A DNA stretch of 64,000 nt from Actinophytocola sp035995025 (GTDB taxonomy: Bacteria; Actinomycetota; Actinomycetes; Mycobacteriales; Pseudonocardiaceae): contig DASYKY010000079.1 of NCBI GenBank assembly GCA_035995025.1, forward strand, positions 62,001 through 126,000. Reading direction: 5' to 3'. Position 1 is the first letter of the stretch, and the number at the start of each line of letters is the position of its first letter. The notes under the pieces were generated by a model. That model worked only from the letters and a program-made list of their open reading frames with translations, was not told the DNA's origin and did not search any database. The position numbers and the translations under genes were made by a program. Below, one piece after another: positions 39,245 to 48,789 of the stretch.

Positions 39245-40500
39245 TGAACCACCGCTTCCCTTCTCCCGTCACCGCGACCGTCCCCAGCCCGCGCCAGCCC
39301 CACCACCGAGCCGGCACCCAACCCGGTCGGCGTGGCCTTGCCCGCCCTGGTGCTACCGGTTCCCAGCCCCCGTCACTCCCCAGAGAACGTCCGAGCCTGC
39401 TGATGAACCACCGCTTCCCTTCTCCCGTCACCGCGACCGTCCCCGGTCCGCGCCGGTCCGCGACCGTGCCGGCACCCGAGCCGGTCGGTGTGGCCTTGCC
39501 GGCCCTGGTTCTACCGGTTCCAGCCCGCGTCATGCCCCAGAGAACGTCCGAGCCTGCTGATGAACCACCGTTTCCCACCTCCTGCCACCGCGGCCGTCCC
39601 CGGTCCGCGCCGGTCCGCGCCGGTCCGCCAGCGTGCCGGCACGCGAGCCGGTCGGTGTGGCCTTGCTGGGCCTGGTTCTACCGGTTTCCCAGCCCCCGCC
39701 ACTCCCCAGAAAACGCCCGAGTCCGCTGATGAACCACCGTTTCCCGATTCCCACACTCGCGGCCGTCCCCAGCCCGCGCCCGCCCGCCACCGAGCCGGCA
39801 CCCGAGCCGGTCGGCGTGGCCTTGTCCGCCCTGGTGCTACCGGTCCCCAGCCCGCGCCATTCCCTGGAGAACTCCCGAGCCCGCTGATGAACCACCCACT
39901 TCCCACCTCTGCCGCGGTCGCAGCGGCCGAACTGCGCCACCCCCGCGCGCGTCGCGGGGCTGCCATGCGCGCGCGAGCCAGTCACCGCGGCGATATCGGG
40001 CCTGGATCTGCTCATCCGCCGCGCACGCCATTCCCGGGAACACCCGAGCATGCCGATGAACCGACCGCTTCCCACCTCGACCGCCACAGGGGTCCCCGAC
40101 CCGCCTGGCCCGCCGCCCGCCCAGCGTCTCCCGCCACCGGACCGGCATGTCCCGCAGCCGCCGTGCGCGCCGCGTGCCACCCGCGCCGTGAGTCGGCCAC
40201 CGCGGTCTTACCGGGCCCAGCCCTACGCGTCCCCAAACTCACGCCATTCCCGGGAGAACGACTGAGCACGCCGATGAACCACACGCTTCCCGCTTTCGCC
40301 GCCGTGGCCGTGCCCGCTCCGTTTAGGCCAACACCTCGCCGCCGGGTTCACGCGTCCAGCTGCCGGGCAGCGCGTCCCGCAAGCCGCGGGCCGCCCGCGC
40401 CGGCCTTACCAGGCACAGCCCTGCTCATCCCCAGTCCACGCCATTCCCCGGAGAAACGACCGAGCACGCTGATGAACCACTCGCTTCCCACCTTCACCGC
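39190..40500. repeat. Tandem repeat tract between imuB and dnaE2
   Basis: At least eight units, each marked by a GATGAACC core (TGATGAACCACC in most copies) preceded by a CCAGAGAACGTCCGAGCC-like box. The cores fall near 39241, 39401, 39557, 39727, 39886, 40052, 40272 and 40470, giving periods of about 156-171 bp in the first part and about 200-220 bp later. The first four are the most alike; later ones have diverged. Open frames here change phase between units and encode only Pro/Arg/Ser-rich text. No other gene is present in this 1.4-kb gap. Confidence 0.85.
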
Positions 40501-40659
40501 CGTGGCCGTCGCCGACCCGCGACGACCCGCCACCGGACCAGCGCGCCCCGCGTACCCCCGGTGGTCCGCCGAACCACCCCGGACAGCTACGCCGGCAGGC
40601 GCGCCGGCCCCGGTCCGCCCGCCCACGTTCACGAACCTGCCACCCCGCAGGCCGATCTG

Positions 40660-43600
40660 ATGGGCTGGAACAACCCGCCCGTCCCGTGGTCCGAACTGGA
40701 GCGAGTGCTGTCCGGCCGCCCGGCCGACCACCCAACGGCCGACCACCCAACGGCCGACCACGGCGACGGCGGCGACAGCCCGGCCTGGTCCCACCATCGC
40801 GAGCGCTACACCGCGCCGCCGATACGCACCAGCGCCGAGCCACGCACCCCCTACGCGGAACTCCACTGCCACTCGAACTTCAGCTTCCTCGACGGCGCCA
40901 GCCACCCCGAGGAACTCGTCGAGGAAGCGGCGCGGCTCGGCCTCGACGCCATCGCCATCACCGACCACGACGGCATGTACGGCGTCGTCCGCTTCGCCGA
41001 GGCCGCCACGGAACTGGGCGTGTGCACGGTATTCGGCGCCGAGCTCAGCCTCGGCCTGACCGAGCCGCAGAACGGCGTCGCCGACCCGGCGGGCCGGCAC
41101 CTGCTGCTCCTCGCCACCGGCGCGACCGGCTACGGGCGCCTGTGCCGCACCATCACCACCGGCCAGCTCGCCGACGGCAGCGAGAAGGGCCGGCCGATCT
41201 ACGAGCTCGCCGAGGTCGGCGAGGAGACCGCTGGCGAATGCGTGGTCCTCACCGGCTGCCGCAAGGGCGCGGTGCGCGCGGCACTCCTGCGCGACGGCCC
41301 GGCCGCGGCCTTCGCCGAGGTGACCGCGCTGGTCGGGCAGTTCGGCCGTGACCGGGTGTTCGTCGAGCTCATCGACCACGGCCTGCCGCTCGACACCACG
41401 CACAACGACCTGCTCGCCAGGATGGCGATGGACCTCCACCTGCCGGTGATCGCGACCAACGCCGTGCACTACGCCGACCCAGGCCGCGGCGACCTCGCCG
41501 CCGCCATGGCGGCCGTCCGCGCCCGCCGCTCGGTCGAGGAGCTCGACGGCTGGCTCCCGCCCGCTCCAACGGCCTTCCTGCGCTCCGGCGCGGAGATGGC
41601 CCGCCGCTTCGCGCGCTACCCGGGGGCGGTGCAGCGGGCCGCGGACCTGGGCCGGGAGCTGTCGTTCGACCTGACGCTCGTGGCGCCGAACCTGCCGCCG
41701 TTCGAGGTGGCCGGCCACACGGAGGACAGCTACCTGCGGGAGAAGACGTACGCGGGCGCGCGGAAGCGGTACGGCACACCCGAGTCCAACCCGTCGGCGT
41801 ACGCACAGCTGGAACACGAGCTGCGCGTCATCGAAGACCTGGGCTTCCCCGGCTACTTCCTGATCGTGTCGGACATCGTCGACTTCTGCCGGCGCAACGG
41901 AATCTACTGTCAGGGCAGGGGATCGGCGGCCAACTCGGCGGTCTGCTACGCGCTGGGCATCACGAAGGTCGACGCGGTGCGGTGGAAGCTGCTGTTCGAA
42001 CGCTTCCTCGCCCCGGCCCGCGACGGCCCGCCGGACATCGACCTCGACATCGAGTCCGACCGCCGCGAGGAGGCCATCCAGTACGTCTACGAGCGCTACG
42101 ACCGCCGGCACGCCGCGCAGGTCGCCAACGTCATCTCCTACCGCGCGAAGTCGGCGGTGCGCGACATGGCCAAGGCGCTCGGCTACTCGCCCGGCCAGCA
42201 GGACGCGTGGAGCAAGCAGATCGACCGCTGGGGACCACTACGGTCCACTGTGGACGACAATCACCACGACGTGCCAGCTGCCGTGCTGGAGCTGGCCGCG
42301 CAGCTGGAGAACTTCCCGCGGCACCTCGGCATCCACTCCGGCGGCATGGTGATCTGCGACCGGCCGGTCAGCGAGGTGTGCCCGGTCGAGCGCGCCCGGA
42401 TGGACAAGCGCACCGTGCTGCAGTGGGACAAGGACGACTGCGCCGCCGCCGGGCTGGTGAAGTTCGACCTGCTCGGGCTGGGCATGCTCTCCGCCCTGCG
42501 GTACATGGTCGAGCTGGTTGAGGAACACCACGGCACGACCGTGGACATCGACGATCTCGACCTCGACGACGAGCACGTGTACGAGATGCTCCAGCGCGCC
42601 GACTCGGTCGGCGTGTTCCAGGTGGAGAGCCGGGCGCAGATGGCCACGTTGCCGCGGCTGAAGCCGAAGGAGTTCTACGACCTGGTCGTCGAGGTCGCGT
42701 TGATCCGCCCGGGCCCGATCCAGGGCGGCTCGGTGCACCCGTACATCCGGCGGGCGAACGGGCAGGAGAAGGTCACCTACGACCACCCTCTGCTGGAGAA
42801 GGCGCTGCACAAGACGAAGGGCGTGCCGCTGTTCCAGGAACAGCTGATGCAGATCGCCGTGGACGTCGCCGACTTCACCCCCGCCGAGGCGGACGAGCTA
42901 CGCCGGGCGATGGGCGCCAAGCGGTCGACGCATCGCATGGAACTGCTGCGGGAGCGCTTCCACGCCGGCGCCGCCCGGCACGGCGTCGACGGGGAGTTGG
43001 CCGGCCGGATCTACGAGAAGCTGATGGCGTTCGCCAACTTCGGCTTCCCGGAGAGCCACGCACTGAGCTTCGCGTACCTGGTGTTCGCGAGCGCCTGGTT
43101 CAAGCTGTACTACCCGGCCGCGTTCTGCGCCGCGCTGCTGCGTGCGCAGCCGATGGGCTTCTACTCACCGCAGTCGCTGGTGGCCGACGCCCGTCGCCAC
43201 CTGGTGACGGTCGACGGCCCGGACCTGAACGCGAGCCACGTGCGGGCGACCCTGGAACCGCGCGGCGGCAAGTTACGTCGCCGCGACCCGAGCGACCGCG
43301 CCGACGACGCGGGCCCGGCGGTCCGCACGGGCCTGGCCACCGTGCGACTGATCGGGGACGACCTGGCCGAAAGGATCGTCGCCGAACGTGAGGCACGCGG
43401 CCCGTACGTGTCGATGGCCGACCTGGCACGACGCGTGCAGCTGAACCGCCAGCAGATCGAGTCCCTTTCCACGGCAGGCGCGTTCGACTGCTTCACCCTC
43501 ACCCGCCGCGAGGCCCTGTGGTCCGCGGGCGCGGTGGCGGGCGAACGCCCGGACCGGCTGCCGGGCACCACGGTGGGTGCGACCGCGCCGTCGTTACCCG

Positions 43601-44016
43601 GCATGACCCCACTGGAGCTGGCGGCCGCCGACGTGTGGGCGACGGGCCTGTCCCCGAACTCGTTCCCGACCGAGTTCCTCCGAACGCACCTGACCGAGCG
43701 CGGCGCCGTTCCGATCAACAAGATCTCCACAAAGGACAACGCGACACGGATCCTGGTGGGCGGCGCGGTGACCCACCGGCAACGCCCGGCGACGGCCGGC
43801 GGCGTCACGTTCATCAACCTGGAGGACGAGACAGGAATGCTGAACGTGATCTGCTCCCAGGGCCTGTGGACGCGCTACCGCCGCACGGCACGAAACTCGT
43901 CGGCGCTGCTGGTCCGCGGCATGGTGGAAAGCGCGGAAGGCGTCACCAGCCTCCTCGCCGACCACCTGGAACCACTGGACCTGAGCATCCCCGCCAGGTC
44001 CCGCGACTTTCGCTAG
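40660..44016 (+). CDS. dnaE2: Error-prone DNA polymerase DnaE2
   Basis: C-family alpha subunit used in damage-induced mutagenesis with ImuA' and ImuB. The 1118 residues begin MGWNNPPVPWSELERVL as in mycobacterial DnaE2, with a short ADHPT repeat near residue 35, then the PHP domain (ELHCHSNFSFLDGAS, ITDHDGMYG). Palm motif PDIDLDIESDRREEAIQ carries the catalytic Asp residues; GRGSAANSAVCYALGIT, FPRHLGIHSGGMVI and the C-terminal OB-fold (FINLEDETGMLNVI) follow. ATG 40660 matches the family start; upstream in-frame sequence is repeat-derived. No LexA box was found directly upstream, so it may depend on the imuA'/imuB promoters. Confidence 0.94.
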   Translation: MGWNNPPVPWSELERVLSGRPADHPTADHPTADHGDGGDSPAWSHHRERYTAPPIRTSAEPRTPYAELHCHSNFSFLDGASHPEELVEEAARLGLDAIAITDHDGMYGVVRFAEAATELGVCTVFGAELSLGLTEPQNGVADPAGRHLLLLATGATGYGRLCRTITTGQLADGSEKGRPIYELAEVGEETAGECVVLTGCRKGAVRAALLRDGPAAAFAEVTALVGQFGRDRVFVELIDHGLPLDTTHNDLLARMAMDLHLPVIATNAVHYADPGRGDLAAAMAAVRARRSVEELDGWLPPAPTAFLRSGAEMARRFARYPGAVQRAADLGRELSFDLTLVAPNLPPFEVAGHTEDSYLREKTYAGARKRYGTPESNPSAYAQLEHELRVIEDLGFPGYFLIVSDIVDFCRRNGIYCQGRGSAANSAVCYALGITKVDAVRWKLLFERFLAPARDGPPDIDLDIESDRREEAIQYVYERYDRRHAAQVANVISYRAKSAVRDMAKALGYSPGQQDAWSKQIDRWGPLRSTVDDNHHDVPAAVLELAAQLENFPRHLGIHSGGMVICDRPVSEVCPVERARMDKRTVLQWDKDDCAAAGLVKFDLLGLGMLSALRYMVELVEEHHGTTVDIDDLDLDDEHVYEMLQRADSVGVFQVESRAQMATLPRLKPKEFYDLVVEVALIRPGPIQGGSVHPYIRRANGQEKVTYDHPLLEKALHKTKGVPLFQEQLMQIAVDVADFTPAEADELRRAMGAKRSTHRMELLRERFHAGAARHGVDGELAGRIYEKLMAFANFGFPESHALSFAYLVFASAWFKLYYPAAFCAALLRAQPMGFYSPQSLVADARRHLVTVDGPDLNASHVRATLEPRGGKLRRRDPSDRADDAGPAVRTGLATVRLIGDDLAERIVAEREARGPYVSMADLARRVQLNRQQIESLSTAGAFDCFTLTRREALWSAGAVAGERPDRLPGTTVGATAPSLPGMTPLELAAADVWATGLSPNSFPTEFLRTHLTERGAVPINKISTKDNATRILVGGAVTHRQRPATAGGVTFINLEDETGMLNVICSQGLWTRYRRTARNSSALLVRGMVESAEGVTSLLADHLEPLDLSIPARSRDFR

Positions 44017-44080
44017 CACCACCTGACTCGGGCCGTTGGTCGCTATCTTCATGCCGGGCAACGGTTCTAAGATCCGAAAG

Positions 44081-44509
44081 GTGTCGCGCCGAAGCGATTT
44101 CGAGATCGGCAAGGATGGGCTTGCCGTCATCGTCGTCGGTGTCGACGGCGGGGACCGGGCGCTGCATGCCGCGGCCTGGGCCAGCGGGCTCGCCCGGCGT
44201 GAGCGGGCGCGGCTCGTGCTCGTCTACGTCGAGGTGATCACCGGACCCGCCTACTGGTCGCCGATCGGGATGGCGACCGCCGCGGAGGCGGCCGGTGCGT
44301 TCGTCGAGGAGTTGCACCAGGCGGCCGCCGCCTACCTCGACGTCTCCGGCGTGCAGTGGGAGCTCGTCCACTACCGCGGCGATCCCGCGCACGGGCTGGA
44401 GGCCGTCGCCGCGGATCGGCGGGCGGACTGCATCGTCGTGGGGCGCGGCGGCGGGGTCGCGCGCTCGCTCGTCAACGACGCGCGCCGGCCTGTCGTGGTC
44501 GTTCCCTAG
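44081..44509 (+). CDS. Universal stress protein (UspA family)
   Basis: 142 residues of a single Usp domain: VIVVGVDGGDRALHAAAWASGLARRERARLVLVYVEV at the start and ADCIVVGRGGGVARSLVNDARRPVVVVP at the end, where the ATP-binding G-x2-G-x9-G-S/T motif is degenerate. GTG 44081 is chosen as the first start in front of the domain. The family is induced by stasis or hypoxia in related bacteria. Confidence 0.82.
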   Translation: MSRRSDFEIGKDGLAVIVVGVDGGDRALHAAAWASGLARRERARLVLVYVEVITGPAYWSPIGMATAAEAAGAFVEELHQAAAAYLDVSGVQWELVHYRGDPAHGLEAVAADRRADCIVVGRGGGVARSLVNDARRPVVVVP

Positions 44510-44518
44510 AGTGCCCCC

Positions 44519-45115
44519 ATGACCGAACGGGGCGAGGACTACCGGGACGCGATGCTCGCCGGCCAGGAGTGGGCCGGCCGGCAGTTCGCCGACTGCACCT
44601 TCGTGGAAGCCGACATGCGCGGCCTCACCACCAAGGGCTGCACCTTCGACCACTGCGACTTCACCCGCGCCGACCTCGGCGAGTCCAAGCACAGCGGCAG
44701 CGCCTTCCGCACGTGCACCTTCTCCCGCACCACGCTGACCGAGACCGAGTTCACCGGCTGCAGCCTGCTCGGCTCGACGTTCGTCGAATGCCGGTTCCGG
44801 CCGTGGAAGGTCACCGACAGCGACCTCACGCTGGCCAGCCTCACCGAGGCCGGGCTGCGCAAGACGGACCTGTCCGGCCTGCGCTTCCGCGAGGCGAACC
44901 TTGTGCGCGCCGACCTGCGCGACACCGACCTCCGCGAGGCCGACCTCACCGGCGCGCGCCTGGCCGAGACCAAGTTCGACGGCGCCGACCTGCGCGGCGC
45001 CAAGATCGACGCCACCGGCCTCACCCACGCCAAGCTCGCGGGCGCCCTGGTCGACCTGGACACCGCCGTCGCCTTCGCCGCCGCGCACGGACTGCGCATC
45101 GACACGTCCGCCTAG
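44519..45115 (+). CDS. Pentapeptide-repeat protein (198 aa)
   Basis: Most of residues 20-175 is made of A(D/N)Lxx-type pentapeptides (TFVEADMRG, CDFTRADLGES, TDLREADLTGARLAETKFDGADLRG), which fold into a right-handed beta-helix. Relatives such as MfpA mimic DNA and protect gyrase from quinolones, but many others have no known role, and nothing here decides. TAGAGT (44507-44512) ends 7 nt before the ATG, so the mRNA is probably leaderless. A hairpin terminator follows. Confidence 0.85.
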   Translation: MTERGEDYRDAMLAGQEWAGRQFADCTFVEADMRGLTTKGCTFDHCDFTRADLGESKHSGSAFRTCTFSRTTLTETEFTGCSLLGSTFVECRFRPWKVTDSDLTLASLTEAGLRKTDLSGLRFREANLVRADLRDTDLREADLTGARLAETKFDGADLRGAKIDATGLTHAKLAGALVDLDTAVAFAAAHGLRIDTSA

Positions 45116-45118
45116 CCC

Positions 45119-45137
45119 GGCGCGCGCTCGGCGCGCC
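45119..45137. terminator. Hairpin between convergent genes
   Basis: GGCGCGC (45119-45125) pairs with GCGCGCC (45131-45137) around a 5-nt loop, just after the pentapeptide gene and before the end of the TNT-domain gene on the other strand. Confidence 0.5.
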
Positions 45138-45156
45138 GCGCAATCGACACCGCCGG

Positions 45157-47727
45157 TCAGCCCGGTGGGCGCTCCCGGCCGCTGACCTCCACGAGCCTGC
45201 CGAGCGCGACCAGCTCACCGATCGCGTCGGGCAGCAGGTACGCCGTCCCGCCGCCCGGCTGGTCGAACCACGGGATCGCCGCGCCGGTCAGAACCTGCAC
45301 CGGCTGGCGCACCTGGTAAACGCGGTACGGGCGGTCCACCCACTCCGGCACCAGCGACCGCTCCCTGAACGGCGTGCCGAGCGCGTACACGAGGTTGCCG
45401 TCCTGGTCGCCGAAGCGGTCGATCTCGGTGCCCGGCTCCAGCTCCACCAGCCGCTTGCCGCGGAACAGCGTAAGCGGCGGCTCGCCCGGCAGCGGGCTGA
45501 TCGGCCAGTCTCCGGACGCCGGTGCGGCAGCCGAACGGGCGGGCGGCGGCTGGGCCACCGTGGTCGCCTGCTCGCCGCGCATCGGCGCCGGCCGCGGAGA
45601 GTCCGGACGAACCGGTCCCGGCCGCTCGAACCCTCCCGGTGGCGACGCCATGCCCGGCCGGCCCATGTCGGGACGCTCGAACCCGGCGCGTGGCGACGCC
45701 ATGTCCGGGCGCTCGAACCCGGCACGCGGAGACGCCAGGTCGGGACGCTCGAACCCGGCACGCGGAGACGCCAGGTCGGGACGCTCGAAGCCCGCGGGCG
45801 GCGAGTCGGCCAGCAGCGCGTCCGGCCGGGCGAACTCGGTCCGCTCCAGCGCTGACTCGCCCCGCGGGCCGGCGCCGAGCGGCTCCCGCTGCTGGCGGAA
45901 CGGCGCGTCCGGCTGGTCGAACCCGGTCCCGCCCACACCGGCCGGCTCAGGCCGGACGGGAAGGCCGTCGGGCTGAAAACCGTCCGGCTGGGCGAATGGC
46001 GCCCGGCCGTTGCTCGGCGCCTCCGCGTCGCGGCGGCCGTGCCGGCCGTGGCGGCCCGAGTCGGGTTCGGGTCGGCCCACGTCCGGCGGGCCGTAGCCGG
46101 GCGGCGCGGGAGCGCCGCCACCCGACGGGCCGAAGCCCGGGCCGAACCCGTCCGGCGCCCCGGGACCGAAGCCGTCGGGCGTGCCGTAGCCGGGCTCGGC
46201 GTCGGGCGCGTAGCCGGCGCCGAAGCCGTCGGGCGCGTACTGCGGCGGGGGCGTCATCGCGACCGGCGGCGGCACCTCCAGCTCCTCGCTCGGGCGCATC
46301 GGCTCGTCCGAGCTCAGGGCGTTCCGCTCCGCGTCCTCCGTGCCGAGGCGGTCGCCGACCATCGGGTGCTGGGCCGGCATCACGTGCACCGGCCCGGCCA
46401 CCCCGCGGTTGCGCTCCGCGTCCATCATCAGCTTGCCCAGCAGGAACGCCGACGCGTCCGCGACGTCCTCGAACATCGCGGGCGCCACGAAGGCCCGGTC
46501 GTACCAGCCGACCCGCCAGCCGTCCTCGGTCTGCTCCATCGTCCAGGCCCGCCCCGTCGGCGGACCGATCCGGAACGCCCCCTGGGGCACGCCCAGGTCC
46601 GACAGCCGTGACCGCAACGCGTCGATCGTCCGCCCGGGCGGACCCTGCGACGGCAGCGCGGCCTGCGGCGTCGACCCGGCCGGCTCCGGCGGCGACACCG
46701 GAACGGGCGGCGGGATGACCTTGGTGACCAGGGGCGGAGGCGGTGGTCCACCAGGACCGCCAGGACCGCCAGGTCCACCAGGACCGTCGGGACCCGGACC
46801 GCCAGGGCCGGGACCACCGGGCATCGGCATCGCCCGCGTCGGCCCGGAGGCCCGCGGTGGCCCGCCACCAGGCCCGCCCGGCCCGGGACCAGGACCGCGA
46901 CCGGGTCCACCAGGCCCGGGCCCGGCGCCCAGGAACGCGGCCGCCGCGGCGCGGGTCCCGTCGTCCACCGGCGGCAGCTCGAAGCGCTGCCGCGCGACGT
47001 GGTCGACCAGCTCCTGCTCCGGTGGCACGTCGTGCTGACGCAGGTAGAAGTTCACCGCGGCCGGCCAGATCCACGTGCCGTCCGTGTGGAACGCGACCGG
47101 CACCGACGGCCGGCCCTCGGGGTCCATGCGGTCGACGTCGTACCCGCGCGCGGGTCCGGTCAGCGGCGCCGCGTCGAGGTAGTCCAGCAGGTCACGAACC
47201 TCGTCCGGCGACACCGGCGGGCGGTTGACCACCGCCCCGGGGCCGTCGAAGATCCGGGCCACCCGGAAGCGTGGCAGAGGCGGCGGTGGCGGCGCGGCCA
47301 GCCTGCGGCGCAGCCAGCCCGGCACGTTGTCGTCCGACCGCGGGAACATCCGCATGTCGTCCGGGTACGCCGCGGGCGGCGGCGGGAGGTCCCAGTGCGG
47401 CTCCTCGCGGTCGTACTCGAGGTTGTACGAGGACGGGTGGTCCAGCCGGTACCGCGCGTTGAACCACGTCCCGCGCCCCTCGCGGTACATGCCCCCGCGC
47501 AGCCGCGCGAACAGCCCCTGCAGGTCCGGCGGCATCGTCCACGTCTCGGCGGTGCCGTCCGCGTAGACGACCTTGCCCACCGCCTCGGAGTAGCGGCCCA
47601 CCGCGCGGTAGTCGACGGTCAGCTGCTCCCAGTCGTCGGGCGCGACCCGCAGCATCGCCAGCCCGATCTGCTTGACCAGGGCGTCCTGCTCGGTCGGGGT
47701 TAGCTGGGTCGGTTGTGCCACGCTCAC
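45157..47727 (-). CDS. TNT-domain protein with YezG-like N-terminus (NAD+ glycohydrolase-like)
   Basis: 856 residues. The first 115 resemble DUF600/YezG immunity proteins (APDDWEQLTVDY, GRGTWFNARYRLD, YNLEYDREEPHW). Then come a Gly/Pro-rich linker (about 265-340), a second small domain (about 370-450, VPQGAFRIGPPTGRAWTM), and a long disordered part with GFERPDLASPRA-type 12-residue repeats. The last 100 residues are a TNT domain (FRGKRLVELEPGTEIDRFG) with Arg771 and Gln823 at places matching catalytic residues of tuberculosis necrotizing toxin. No signal peptide or transmembrane helix is seen. GTG at 47727 or 47721 may start it. Activity and export are inferred only. Confidence 0.8.
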   Translation of the reverse strand: MSVAQPTQLTPTEQDALVKQIGLAMLRVAPDDWEQLTVDYRAVGRYSEAVGKVVYADGTAETWTMPPDLQGLFARLRGGMYREGRGTWFNARYRLDHPSSYNLEYDREEPHWDLPPPPAAYPDDMRMFPRSDDNVPGWLRRRLAAPPPPPLPRFRVARIFDGPGAVVNRPPVSPDEVRDLLDYLDAAPLTGPARGYDVDRMDPEGRPSVPVAFHTDGTWIWPAAVNFYLRQHDVPPEQELVDHVARQRFELPPVDDGTRAAAAAFLGAGPGPGGPGRGPGPGPGGPGGGPPRASGPTRAMPMPGGPGPGGPGPDGPGGPGGPGGPGGPPPPPLVTKVIPPPVPVSPPEPAGSTPQAALPSQGPPGRTIDALRSRLSDLGVPQGAFRIGPPTGRAWTMEQTEDGWRVGWYDRAFVAPAMFEDVADASAFLLGKLMMDAERNRGVAGPVHVMPAQHPMVGDRLGTEDAERNALSSDEPMRPSEELEVPPPVAMTPPPQYAPDGFGAGYAPDAEPGYGTPDGFGPGAPDGFGPGFGPSGGGAPAPPGYGPPDVGRPEPDSGRHGRHGRRDAEAPSNGRAPFAQPDGFQPDGLPVRPEPAGVGGTGFDQPDAPFRQQREPLGAGPRGESALERTEFARPDALLADSPPAGFERPDLASPRAGFERPDLASPRAGFERPDMASPRAGFERPDMGRPGMASPPGGFERPGPVRPDSPRPAPMRGEQATTVAQPPPARSAAAPASGDWPISPLPGEPPLTLFRGKRLVELEPGTEIDRFGDQDGNLVYALGTPFRERSLVPEWVDRPYRVYQVRQPVQVLTGAAIPWFDQPGGGTAYLLPDAIGELVALGRLVEVSGRERPPG

Positions 47728-47817
47728 ATCTTCCCTTGTCGATTCGACAGCGGCTCAGCAAGCTCTCTACCTGGCCACCGACCACTGCCGCAAGGTCGTG
47801 GGCGAGGATGTGCACAC

Positions 47818-48789
47818 GTGATCTCCTCACCACACCATCCACCCGCACGCGTACGGGTTGCCGGCGCCGTCCTCGCCGCGGTCGGCGGGGTGACGCTAGC
47901 CGTTCAGGGCCGGGTCAACGGCCAGCTCGGGCACGTCATGCACGACGGTGTGTTCGCCGCGCTCATCTCCTTCGGCATCGGCACCGTCCTGCTGGTCACG
48001 GCCGTGGCCGTGACCCCATCGGCCCGCGCCGGGCTGGTCCGGCTCCGGACCAGCGTACGCGCCGGGCGGCTGCGCTTCTGGCAGTGCCTTGGCGGCACGT
48101 GCGGGGCCTTCCTCGTGACGTGCCAGGGGCTGACCGTCGCGATCCTCGGCGTCGCGGTGTTCACCATCGCCGTCGTCGCCGGGCAGGTCGTGGCCAGCCT
48201 GGCCGTCGACCGGGCGGGGCTCGGGCCCGCGGCGCCGCAGCCGGTGACGTTGCCGCGTGCGGCAGGCGCGGCGCTGGCGGTGGTCGCGGTGGTCATCGCG
48301 GTGTCCGACCACTCAGCGGTCGAGGCGGGCGGCCTGTGGTGGGCGCTGCTGCCCGGGGTCGCCGGTCTGGGCCTCGCCTGGCAGGCGGCCGTCAACGGCC
48401 TGGTGCGCGTCGAGTCCGACAACGTCGTGGTGCCGACGCTGGTGAACTTCTCCGTCGGCACCGTGGCGCTGCTCCTCGCCGCGGCGGTCGACCTGATCGC
48501 GCGCGGACTGCCGGGCGCGCTGCCCGCGGTGTGGTGGTACTACGTCGGCGGGCCGCTCGGGATCATCACGATCCTCACCGCGGTCGCGGCCGTGCGGTTC
48601 ACCGGCGTGCTGCTGCTCGGCCTCGCGTCGGTGGCCGGCCAGCTGACCGGCGCGGTGCTGCTGGACGTCGTCGTGCCGACCACGGGCGGGCTCGGCGCGA
48701 GCAGCGTGATCGGCACGGCGATCACCATGGTGGCGGTGGGCATCGCCGCGATCAGGCCCCGCGAGCGCGATGAGAGGATGGCCGGGTGA
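47818..48789 (+). CDS. DMT-superfamily transporter (YdcZ/DUF606 type)
   Basis: 323 residues with ten hydrophobic helices in two repeated halves, each beginning with a V(Q/N)(G/N)RVNGQL-like or AWQAAVNGLVRV motif. This is the pattern of two fused YdcZ domains. Such proteins are small-molecule exporters of unknown substrate. GTG 47818 is the first start in front of helix 1. The stop overlaps the folD GTG (GTGA), so it is co-translated with folD. Confidence 0.83.
   Translation: MISSPHHPPARVRVAGAVLAAVGGVTLAVQGRVNGQLGHVMHDGVFAALISFGIGTVLLVTAVAVTPSARAGLVRLRTSVRAGRLRFWQCLGGTCGAFLVTCQGLTVAILGVAVFTIAVVAGQVVASLAVDRAGLGPAAPQPVTLPRAAGAALAVVAVVIAVSDHSAVEAGGLWWALLPGVAGLGLAWQAAVNGLVRVESDNVVVPTLVNFSVGTVALLLAAAVDLIARGLPGALPAVWWYYVGGPLGIITILTAVAAVRFTGVLLLGLASVAGQLTGAVLLDVVVPTTGGLGASSVIGTAITMVAVGIAAIRPRERDERMAG

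Noticed and set aside
39190..40500. CRISPR array
   Set aside because: Units are about 160-220 bp and diverge gradually over their length. There are no short constant repeats with unique spacers, and no cas genes.
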